Positions 38,226 to 44,315 of a stretch of 44,315 bases of DNA are shown here, one piece after another. This DNA is from Microbispora rosea subsp. aerata (GTDB lineage Bacteria; Actinomycetota; Actinomycetes; Streptosporangiales; Streptosporangiaceae): NCBI RefSeq assembly GCF_014647835.1, contig NZ_BMPY01000043.1, positions 2,144-46,458 of the forward strand. Reading direction: 5' to 3'. The translations under genes and the position numbers were made by a program. The notes under the pieces were generated by a model that saw only the letters and a program-made list of their open reading frames with translations, was not told the DNA's origin and made no database searches. Every line of letters begins with the position of its first letter. Position 1 is the stretch's first letter.

Positions 38226-39509
38226 TCACTGACCGCTGTTCTTGGCCGCCTCGACCAGCGCCTGCTGGAACTTGGCGACGTCCTTGTCCTGCTGGAACAG
38301 GCCCACGGCGTCGGTGATCGCCTGACGCCACTGGTCGTCGGCGACCACACCGTGCTGGATCGAGCCGGCCAGCTTGCTGTTCGCCCACTGATCCAGGTCC
38401 CACGACAGGTAGTCCTGGTAGAGGGACTTGTCGGCGTCCTTGCGGGCCGGGATCGAGCCCTTCAGCGGGTTGAACGCGTCCTGGCCTTCCTTGCTGGCGG
38501 CCACCTTCAGCCACGCGATCGCGCCGTCGCGGTTGGGCGCGCCCTTCGGCAGCGTGAAGCTGTCCGACAGCCACATGAACGTGCCGTCCGTGCCCGGCGA
38601 CGCGGCCCAGTCGAAGTCCTTGTGCGACTCCTTGCCGAGGCCGCCCTCCGGCGGGTTGTGGAAGTAGCCGTAGGCCCAGTCACCCATGATGTTGAAGGCC
38701 GCCTCGCCGTCGGCGACCTGCTTGGCCGCCGGCTGCCAGTCGTCCTGCGGGCTGCCGGCGTACGACAGGATGGTCTTGAAGTTCTCCAGCGCCTTGGTCA
38801 CGTTCGCGTTGGACCAGTCGGCGCCGGCCGTCCACAGGGCGTTGTAGGCGTCGGTGCCGAGCGAGCCGAGCAGCACGGACTCGAGCAGGTGCACCACGGT
38901 CCACTGCGAGCCGATCGACAGCGGGATCTTCCCGGACTTCTTGACCTTGTCGAGGTCGCCGATGAACTCCTCGATGGTCGCCGGCGCGCCGTCGACACCG
39001 GCCTCCTTGAGGACCGAGGGGTTGTACCACAGCACATTCGACCGGTGGATGTTCACCGGCACGGAGTACACCTGGCCCTGCACCGAGATCTGGTCGATGA
39101 GCTGCTGCGGGAAGACCTCCTTCAGCTTCAGCTCGTCGTACAGGAAGTTCACCGACTCCAGCTTGCCGCTCTTGATGTAGCCCTGGAGCTCCGCGCCCGC
39201 GTGGCCCTGGAAGGTGTCCGGGGGTTGGTTGGCCTGCAGCTTGCTCGACAACAGCGCGCGGGCCTGGTCGCCCGAGCCGCCCGCCACCGCCGCGTCGAAG
39301 AACTCGAAGTTCGGGTTCTGCTTGGCGAAGATCTCACGCATCGCCTTGAGGCCGTCGGCCTCACCGGGACCCGTCCACCACGAGAAGACCTCGACCTTCC
39401 TCGCGGCCTGACCGCCTCCGCTCTCCTGCTTGTCGCCGCCGCCGCAGGCGGAAAGAGTGAGCAGACCTGCAACAGAGACCGCGACGGCCGCCATCCACCG
39501 TCGTCTCAT
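38226..39509 (-). CDS. Extracellular sugar-binding lipoprotein of the ABC importer
   Basis: A 427-residue lipoprotein: basic N-terminus, hydrophobic core and lipobox LSAC with lipid-modified Cys22, then a Gly/Gln-rich linker. The mature protein is a family 1 solute-binding fold: VEVFSWWTGPGEADGLKAM, PPDTFQGHAGAELQGYIKSGKL, VPVNIHRSNVLWYNPSVLKEAG, AFNIMGDWAYGYFHN and FTLPKGAPNRDGAIAWLKVAAS. Such proteins bind mono- or oligosaccharides at the outer membrane face. The ligand is not deducible, but the W-rich cleft favours a neutral sugar. First gene of the operon, under the operator at 39566-39583; GAAGGG lies before the ATG. Confidence 0.93.
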   Translation of the reverse strand: MRRRWMAAVAVSVAGLLTLSACGGGDKQESGGGQAARKVEVFSWWTGPGEADGLKAMREIFAKQNPNFEFFDAAVAGGSGDQARALLSSKLQANQPPDTFQGHAGAELQGYIKSGKLESVNFLYDELKLKEVFPQQLIDQISVQGQVYSVPVNIHRSNVLWYNPSVLKEAGVDGAPATIEEFIGDLDKVKKSGKIPLSIGSQWTVVHLLESVLLGSLGTDAYNALWTAGADWSNANVTKALENFKTILSYAGSPQDDWQPAAKQVADGEAAFNIMGDWAYGYFHNPPEGGLGKESHKDFDWAASPGTDGTFMWLSDSFTLPKGAPNRDGAIAWLKVAASKEGQDAFNPLKGSIPARKDADKSLYQDYLSWDLDQWANSKLAGSIQHGVVADDQWRQAITDAVGLFQQDKDVAKFQQALVEAAKNSGQ

Positions 39510-39565
39510 CGCAACATTCCCTTCAGGCTTCTCGGGAGGATTTCGGGCCCCCGAAGAGACATATG

Positions 39566-39583
39566 GCTGACAACGTTGTCAGC
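39566..39583. promoter_or_regulatory. LacI operator GCTGACAACGTTGTCAGC
   Basis: A perfect 18-bp palindrome 57 bp upstream of the binding-protein start codon, nearly identical to the sequence before the LacI gene (35242-35255). It is centred on CG, as LacI-family operators usually are. Confidence 0.85.
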
Positions 39584-39740
39584 AGCCCCATCAACCCACT
39601 TCGACCGGCATTTCGTCAAGTTTGTCCCGATAACGTCTCTGCATACCGGTGCCCCCCCGACGTGTTAGGGGCGTACGGCAAAGGGGGAGCGCCGCCGGAA
39701 GGCCCCGGAAATTGTCGGCGCGGGCGCTCACACTGCAGGC

Positions 39741-41645
39741 ATGACGGTCACACAACAGGGGGGAGCCGATCACCTGTCGGAGGACGACCTGCCGGACCTG
39801 GCGGACGTCGAGTCTCCGCAGTGGGCGCGGCACTACGGGACGATGGCGGGGATCGGCTTCCTCACGGTCGCGCGGCGGCTGCCCCGGCTGATCCGCCAGG
39901 CGCTGGGCATCGCCTGGGAGGCGAGCCCCCGCGACACCGTGGCCACGGTCACGCTGAGCCTGCTCGGCGGCGTCTTCACCGCCTTCGGGCTGCTCGCCAC
40001 GACGGGCGTGCTGACCGCGCTGTTCCAGGCCGGCCCCACGCCGGAGCGGGTCAAGGCGGCGCTGCCCAGCCTGCTGCTCGTGGGCCTGGCCGCCGCCGCG
40101 CGCACGACCCTGCAAGCCGGGGCCGGCTGGGCCCAGTCGCGGCTCGAACCCCAGGTCACCCGGATCACCGAAGAACACCTCTACACGCTGACCAGCCGGG
40201 TCGAGCTGGTCTGCTTCGACGATCCCGAGTTTCACGACGCGCTGCAGCGGGCCCGCATGCGCGGCATGCGGATGGCCGAGATGGTCGTGAGCACGACCAT
40301 CGACACGCTGTCCGGCCTGGTCGGCATCGTCGCCGCCGCGGGCGTGCTGGGCGTGCTGCATCCCGTGCTGCTGCCGCTGCTCCTGCTCGCGGTCATCCCC
40401 GACGCCTGGGCGGCCGTACGGGCGGCCAGGATGCGCTACACGACCGCCCTGGCGCTCGTCTCGGCCAGACGGCGCAAGTGGATCATCGAGGAGCTGCTGG
40501 CGGACAAGGACACCGCCGCCGAGGTCCGCACGTTCACCATGCGCGGCTTCCTGCTGCGGATGTTCGACGCGGTCGCCCGGGGCGAGCAGCGGGTCATGCT
40601 CGACCTGGCCCGGCGGCAGACCGTCGCCCGCGTCCTCGGCGAGGCGCTGGGCGGCCTGGGGCAGGCGGCGGTCTACGTCGCGCTCGGCCTGCTGCTGGCG
40701 GCGGGGGCGGTGCCGCTCGCGGTCGCCGGCACCGCGGTGCTCGCCATCAGATCCGGGCAGACGTCGCTGTCGAACTTCCTTCACGCGACGAACCGGCTCT
40801 ATGAGGAGGGCCTCTACTTCACCGACTACCTCGAGTTCATCGCCCACGCCGAGGCACGCATGCCGGCGGCCCGCGACCGGGAGGCCCCCGGCTCCTTCGA
40901 GCGCATCACGGTCGAGGACGTCACCTTCTCCTATCCCGCCGCGCCGGCGCCCGCCCTGCGCGGGGTCTCGGTCCGCATCGAGCGCGGGGAGGTCGTGGCC
41001 CTCGTCGGCGAGAACGGCTCGGGCAAGACGACCCTCTCCAAGATCCTCGCCGGGCTGTACGAACCGGACAGCGGCCGGGTCCGGTGGGACGACGTCGACC
41101 TGGCCGAGGTCGATCCCGACAGTCTGCGCCGCAGGATCGCGGTCATCGCCCAGGACCACACCCGGTGGCCGCTGACCGCGCGCCACAACATCACGATGGG
41201 CACGGAGAAGGGCGAGGCCGAGGTCGCCCGGGCCGCGGAGGTCGCCGGCGCCGACCAGGTCATCGCCGAGCTTCCGTACGGCTACCGCACGCTGCTCGAC
41301 CGCCGGTTCAAAAACGGCCACGAGCTGTCGGGCGGGCAGTGGCAGCGCATCGCGGTGGCCCGCGGGTTCTACCGGGACGCGCCGCTGCTGATCTGCGACG
41401 AGCCCACCGCCGCCCTCGACGCCAGGGCCGAGCACACCTTGTTCGAGCGGATCAGGCGGCACGCCGACGGCCGGACCGTGCTGCTCATCACCCACCGTCT
41501 GGCCAGCGTCCGCTACGCCGACCGCATCTACGTGCTCGACCACGGCAGGGTCCGCGAGCACGGCACGCACGAGGAGCTGCTCGCCCTCGGCGGCCTCTAC
41601 GCCGAGCTCTACAACCTCCAGGCCGAGGCCTACCGCACGGCCTGA
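39741..41645 (+). CDS. ABC exporter half-transporter (membrane domain plus ATPase)
   Basis: A 634-residue protein: membrane domain about residues 55-340 with helices at 72-95, 110-128, 188-230 and 300-330, then the nucleotide-binding domain from about 390. Walker A GENGSGKTT, Q-loop AVIAQDHTRWPLT, signature LSGGQWQR, Walker B LLICDEPTAALDA and H-loop LITHRLASVRYADRI are intact. The N-terminal 40 residues are acidic and unusual. It probably works as a homodimer, as no partner half-transporter adjoins it. Substrate unknown. It is divergent from the sugar operon and carries its own promoter region. Confidence 0.92.
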   Translation: MTVTQQGGADHLSEDDLPDLADVESPQWARHYGTMAGIGFLTVARRLPRLIRQALGIAWEASPRDTVATVTLSLLGGVFTAFGLLATTGVLTALFQAGPTPERVKAALPSLLLVGLAAAARTTLQAGAGWAQSRLEPQVTRITEEHLYTLTSRVELVCFDDPEFHDALQRARMRGMRMAEMVVSTTIDTLSGLVGIVAAAGVLGVLHPVLLPLLLLAVIPDAWAAVRAARMRYTTALALVSARRRKWIIEELLADKDTAAEVRTFTMRGFLLRMFDAVARGEQRVMLDLARRQTVARVLGEALGGLGQAAVYVALGLLLAAGAVPLAVAGTAVLAIRSGQTSLSNFLHATNRLYEEGLYFTDYLEFIAHAEARMPAARDREAPGSFERITVEDVTFSYPAAPAPALRGVSVRIERGEVVALVGENGSGKTTLSKILAGLYEPDSGRVRWDDVDLAEVDPDSLRRRIAVIAQDHTRWPLTARHNITMGTEKGEAEVARAAEVAGADQVIAELPYGYRTLLDRRFKNGHELSGGQWQRIAVARGFYRDAPLLICDEPTAALDARAEHTLFERIRRHADGRTVLLITHRLASVRYADRIYVLDHGRVREHGTHEELLALGGLYAELYNLQAEAYRTA

Positions 41646-41652
41646 GCCGCCC

Positions 41653-41681
41653 GCCCGCCCGGCTCGCTCGCCGAGCGGGCC
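41653..41681. terminator. Bidirectional hairpin between ABC exporter and MerR genes
   Basis: A 13-bp stem (41653-41665 with 41669-41681, one G-U pair, loop GCC) lies eight nt after the ABC stop codon and 47 bp before the 3' end of the convergent MerR gene. Confidence 0.7.
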
Positions 41682-41727
41682 GGGCAGGCGCCCGGCCCGC
41701 GGCGTCGAGGGCGCGCCGGCGCAGCGC

Positions 41728-42123
41728 TCAGGACGACGCCTGCTCGGGGAGCATCTCGCGCATGGTGAGCACGTCCTTGTAGTACTGGATCTTCCGCTGG
41801 ATCGCGCCCTGCTTCTGGCGCAGGTCGGCGATCTGGGCCTCCACCTTCCGGTCGTGCTCCTCCAGCAGCGCGATCCTGTCCTCGATGGTGTGCTCGCCCT
41901 GCCGTACGAGCTGGGCGAAGCGCAGCATCTCCGCGATCGGCATGCCGGTGTCTCGCAGGCAGCGGACCATGCCGAGCCAGCTCACGTCGTCTTCGGTGAA
42001 CCGCCGCTGGCCCGCCGCGTTACGGCTGATGGGCTCCAGCAGCCCGATCCGTTCGTAGTAGCGAAGGGTGTCGAGGCTGAACCCGGTCTGCTCGACGACC
42101 TGTCCAGGTGTGTACACAGCCAC
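41728..42123 (-). CDS. MerR-family transcriptional regulator (AdhR-like)
   Basis: A 131-residue regulator; GTG 42123 with AGGA about eight nt upstream. The winged HTH is YTPGQVVEQTGFSLDTLRYYERIGLLEPISRNAAGQRRFTEDDVSWLGMVRCLRDTGMPI (residues 3-62). The dimerisation coiled coil follows (ALLEEHDRKVEAQIADLRQKQGAIQRKIQYYKDVL). There is no metal-binding Cys, so it belongs to the aldehyde/alcohol-responsive MerR proteins. The nearby aldo/keto reductase (42518) is a plausible target, as in other AdhR-type loci. Confidence 0.92.
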   Translation of the reverse strand: MAVYTPGQVVEQTGFSLDTLRYYERIGLLEPISRNAAGQRRFTEDDVSWLGMVRCLRDTGMPIAEMLRFAQLVRQGEHTIEDRIALLEEHDRKVEAQIADLRQKQGAIQRKIQYYKDVLTMREMLPEQASS

Positions 42124-42286
42124 ACCATTGATCCTGGCACATCGAATGTCGGATGCATGTGCGCTTTCTTGAGCGCCGTCCCTGTTGGCGTTTCGCAAGC
42201 GTTCCGCAACTCGTGCCCATATAACGGGTCCTGTCGCATAGGACGGCCTCACCGTGCGGAGCGCCAGGCGCGTCCAGGAGGAGAAC

Positions 42287-42472
42287 GTGACCAGGCTGGG
42301 CGAGGAGATCAACGGCCAGGCGGACAGGACTGGTGACATCGACTGGAACGCGGTCCTGGACGCGTACGACGCGGCGAAGGAGGCGCTGGCGCGCGCCCAC
42401 GACATGAGCGATCTCACCGACGTCGCGACCATCGTGGCGCGCGGACGCAAGGCCCTCACCCGCCGTCGGTGA
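42287..42472 (+). CDS. Small hypothetical protein, 61 aa
   Basis: GTG 42287 with AGGAGG six nt upstream. An acidic, helical protein (LGEEINGQADRTGDIDWNAVLDAYDAAKEALARAHDMSDLTDVATIVARGRKALTRRR). The upstream ATG at 42254 lacks a site. It is divergent from the MerR gene and lies before the aldo/keto reductase gene. No family is recognised. Confidence 0.6.
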   Translation: MTRLGEEINGQADRTGDIDWNAVLDAYDAAKEALARAHDMSDLTDVATIVARGRKALTRRR

Positions 42473-42517
42473 AAGCCGCTTGCGCTGGAGTGCGGTCCAG
42501 GCGGCAAGGTTGTCGGC

Positions 42518-43429
42518 ATGAGAATCGCTCTGGGAACGATCCCCTTCGGGACCACCGTGGACGAAGCCACCTCGTTCGCCATCCTCGACCGCTTCGTCGA
42601 AGGCGGCGGAACGATCCTCGACACGGCCAACAACTATCCGTTCTGGGTGGAGGGCGCGACCGGCGACGAGAGCGAGACCACCATCGGCCGCTGGCTCGCC
42701 TCCCGGCGCAACCGCGACAAGGTGATCATCAGCACCAAGTGCGGCGCCCGCCCGTCCGTGCCCGGCGCCCGTACGCTCGACGCCGCCGAGGGTCTGTCCG
42801 CCACCGTGATCCGAGCCGCGATCGAGGGCAGCCTGCGGCGGCTCGGCACCGATCACGTGGACGTGTACTGGGCCCATATCGACGACAGGTCGACTCCCCT
42901 GGAGGAGACGATCGGCGCCTTCGACGAACTGGTGCTCGCCGGCAAGGTCAAGGAGGTCGGCGCGAGCAACTACGCGACCTGGCGGCTGGAGCGGGCCCGC
43001 TCGCTGGCGGCCGCCCGTGGTGCCACCCGCTACAGCCATGTGCAGCTCCGCCACTCCTACCTGCGTCCCCGCCCCGGCGTACGGCTGCCCGAGGGCGGCC
43101 ACACCCTGGTGACCGAGGAGCTGCTCGACTACGTGCGTTCCGAGGGCGACCTGACGCTGTGGGTCTACACCTCGCTGCTCATGGGCGCGTACGCCGGCAA
43201 GCCGCTGCCCGAGCACTACGAGCACCCGGGCACCACCAAGCGGCTGGCCGTGCTGGACGAGGTCGCCGGCGAGCTCGGCGCGACGCGCAACCAGGTCGTG
43301 CTCGCCTGGCTGCGGGCGCAGGACATCACCCCGATCGTCGGCGTCAGCTCGATCGCCCAGCTCGAAGAGCTGCTCGTCGACGTCAAGCTCGACGACGAGC
43401 AGATCGCCCGTCTCGACGCCCCCGCCTGA
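42518..43429 (+). CDS. Aldo/keto reductase
   Basis: A 303-residue TIM-barrel NAD(P)H reductase. The catalytic tetrad is visible: Asp and Tyr in ILDTANNYPFWVEG, Lys in VIISTKCGARP, His in VDVYWAHIDDRSTP. The cofactor region has VVLAWLRAQDITPIVGVSSIAQLEELL. It reduces carbonyl compounds in the cytosol. There is no clear strong ribosome binding site (GGCAAGG). Near a MerR regulator, so it may be induced by an aldehyde or other electrophile. A 13-bp hairpin follows the gene. Confidence 0.9.
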   Translation: MRIALGTIPFGTTVDEATSFAILDRFVEGGGTILDTANNYPFWVEGATGDESETTIGRWLASRRNRDKVIISTKCGARPSVPGARTLDAAEGLSATVIRAAIEGSLRRLGTDHVDVYWAHIDDRSTPLEETIGAFDELVLAGKVKEVGASNYATWRLERARSLAAARGATRYSHVQLRHSYLRPRPGVRLPEGGHTLVTEELLDYVRSEGDLTLWVYTSLLMGAYAGKPLPEHYEHPGTTKRLAVLDEVAGELGATRNQVVLAWLRAQDITPIVGVSSIAQLEELLVDVKLDDEQIARLDAPA

Positions 43430-43447
43430 TCGTCTCTGATCGTCTCC

Positions 43448-43476
43448 GCCCCGGGGCACGCCCCGTGCCCCGGGGC
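43448..43476 (+). terminator. Hairpin terminator after aldo/keto reductase gene
   Basis: GCCCCGGGGCACG at 43448-43460 pairs perfectly with CGTGCCCCGGGGC at 43464-43476, loop CCC; it begins 18 nt after the stop codon and is followed by CGCTTCCTTC. Confidence 0.75.
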
Positions 43477-43582
43477 CGCTTCCTTCGAGGCCAGCGGACG
43501 GCGGTCCCTCTCGATACACGTCTTCCCGGCGTCACTATCGGACCGTCCGCGAGATCCCGGACGTACTGCTTGGATTGACGGC

Positions 43583-43894
43583 ATGCTGCACCTGCTGGTC
43601 GTGAACTACACGCGCTCCGAGGAGGACGCCGCCCCCTATGTCCGCGATCACGTGAAGTACCTCGAACGGCACCACGCCGACGGCACCTTCCTGGTCTCGG
43701 GGCAGACCGTGCCGTCCTCGCAGGGCGGGGCCATCGTGGCGTGCGGCGTGAACCGCGCGACCATCGAGCGGATCAGCGCGGAGGACCCGTTCGTCGTGAA
43801 CGGCGTCGCGACGTACGCGATCACGACGATCGAGCCGGGCCGGACGCACCCGGCACTGGCGGAGCTGCTGACCACGACGATGCCGAAAGAGTGA
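43583..43894 (+). CDS. YciI family protein
   Basis: A 103-residue protein with the ferredoxin-like YciI pattern: LLVVNYTRSEEDAAPYVRDHVKYLERHHADGTFLVSGQTVPSSQGGAIV, then ISAEDPFVVNGVATYAITTIEPG. Conserved His in RDHVKYLERHH and Asp in EDPFV match the family's putative active site. Related proteins are small dehydrochlorinase-like enzymes, substrate unknown. Start ATG 43583. Last gene before the IS fragment. Confidence 0.85.
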   Translation: MLHLLVVNYTRSEEDAAPYVRDHVKYLERHHADGTFLVSGQTVPSSQGGAIVACGVNRATIERISAEDPFVVNGVATYAITTIEPGRTHPALAELLTTTMPKE

Positions 43895-43948
43895 CCTTGC
43901 CCAGTGCGGAGCCAGTTCTCTACCTAGTACTCCAGCCGTAGTTCGTGA

Positions 43949-44315
43949 TCACGGCTCATAAAGAGCTTGCCGCCGGTAATGGCTGGCCTGGGCGCGGGCT
44001 TGGTGGCGTCGTCGCCAGCGGGACCAGCGCAGCAGGTGGGTCACATTGCAGGCGGTCTGGATGAGTACGCGGACGAGCAGATGCCGGATCTCGCTGAGCG
44101 TCGGCGGCACCAGCCCGGGTTCGGCCGGCTGGCCGGCTCGCTCGTGGGCGGTGACCGCGGCGAGGAAGGCGTGGGCGAGCATGGCCAAAGTCGTCCACCG
44201 ATACCACGACCTCCACCGGCGGACCTGATGCTCGTCCAAGCCCGTCAGCCCCTTGCCCGTCTGGAAGGACTCCTCGATTCTCCAGCGGCGGCCCGCCACC
44301 ATGACCAGGACGGCC
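43949..44315 (-). mobile_element. IS701-like transposase, C-terminal part (runs off window)
   Basis: The minus-strand frame is open to the right edge. GRRWRIEESFQTGKGLTGLDEHQVRRWRSWYRWTTLAMLAHAFLAAVTA is the last catalytic segment of an IS701-type DDE transposase; the Glu in WRIEESFQ is the third acidic residue and the YRWTTLAMLAHAFL helix follows. The rest (LRHLLVRV-type helix, WRRRHQARAQASHYRR) is the basic C-terminus. The stop is at 43949-43951. The end of the element and its inverted repeat should lie between the YciI stop (43894) and 43948, but no clear terminal repeat can be assigned from one end. Confidence 0.85.

Noticed and set aside
42136-42240. MerR-type operator with 19/20-bp spacer between MerR and the small gene.
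   Set aside because: No convincing dyad with the long-spacer promoter typical of MerR targets could be read by eye.
1-44315. CRISPR arrays or direct-repeat/spacer structures.
   Set aside because: No regularly spaced repeats with unique spacers were seen; only the contiguous 36-bp and 14-bp arrays.

Overview
This window is very GC-rich, with strong third-position G/C bias, GTG starts, actinomycete-type small proteins and TPR-type XRE regulators. That points to a filamentous actinomycete, most plausibly a Streptosporangiales genus. The genus is inference from gene style; no rRNA or other marker is present. The left edge cuts an HNH endonuclease gene and the right edge cuts an IS701-like transposase.

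Layout. (1) 1-7.5 kb is accessory and eroded: an HNH gene with a 36-bp coding repeat and a duplicated 3' tail, a small W-rich protein divergent from an XRE/TPR regulator, an SDR pseudogene, HAD, DinB and DUF2786 genes, and a composite pseudogene joining a 2'-5' RNA ligase N-terminus to an ASCH domain. (2) 7.5-16.4 kb looks like a general-stress island: tRNA-Lys, PRC-barrel, nucleotidyltransferase, DUF1360-DUF6328, a GPGG small membrane protein, metallophosphoesterase-BON, topoisomerase IB-glycosyltransferase 9, and HldE-membrane protein-SDR. Several of these genes carry promoters of the form GTT(T/C)-N14/15-GGGTA(G/C), as expected for an SigB/SigF-type sigma factor. Two such promoters face away from each other between the glycosyltransferase and hldE. 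(3) 16.4-24.7 kb has an Rpn-family remnant, a UvrA-like ABC protein divergent from a WYL regulator, ChaB, a shikimate-kinase-like protein, an RsbW-like ATPase whose promoter is bracketed by two palindromes (one matches the CebR/CelR operator), an aldose epimerase, a second W-rich small protein and an orphan P450. (4) 24.7-31 kb has NhaA, a second identical tRNA-Lys, a secreted protein behind a long structured leader, a response regulator-histidine kinase-OsmC operon, and a holin-like protein. (5) 31-35 kb has an amidohydrolase-cysteine dioxygenase pair, a Uma2 nuclease, and an overlapping HTH-ImmA/IrrE protease plus PIN nuclease pair. (6) 35-39.6 kb is a sugar ABC importer operon with its LacI regulator; near-identical palindromes lie before both the regulator and the binding-protein gene. 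(7) 39.7 kb to the end has an ABC exporter, a MerR regulator, an aldo/keto reductase, a YciI-like protein and the transposase fragment.

How the parts fit. The best-supported functional units are the LacI-controlled sugar importer, the putative SigB-type stress island with an RsbW-like ATPase nearby, and the translationally coupled HTH-protease/PIN pair, which is the most toxin-antitoxin-like or defence-like module here. No CRISPR array, rRNA, prophage or large biosynthetic cluster was seen.
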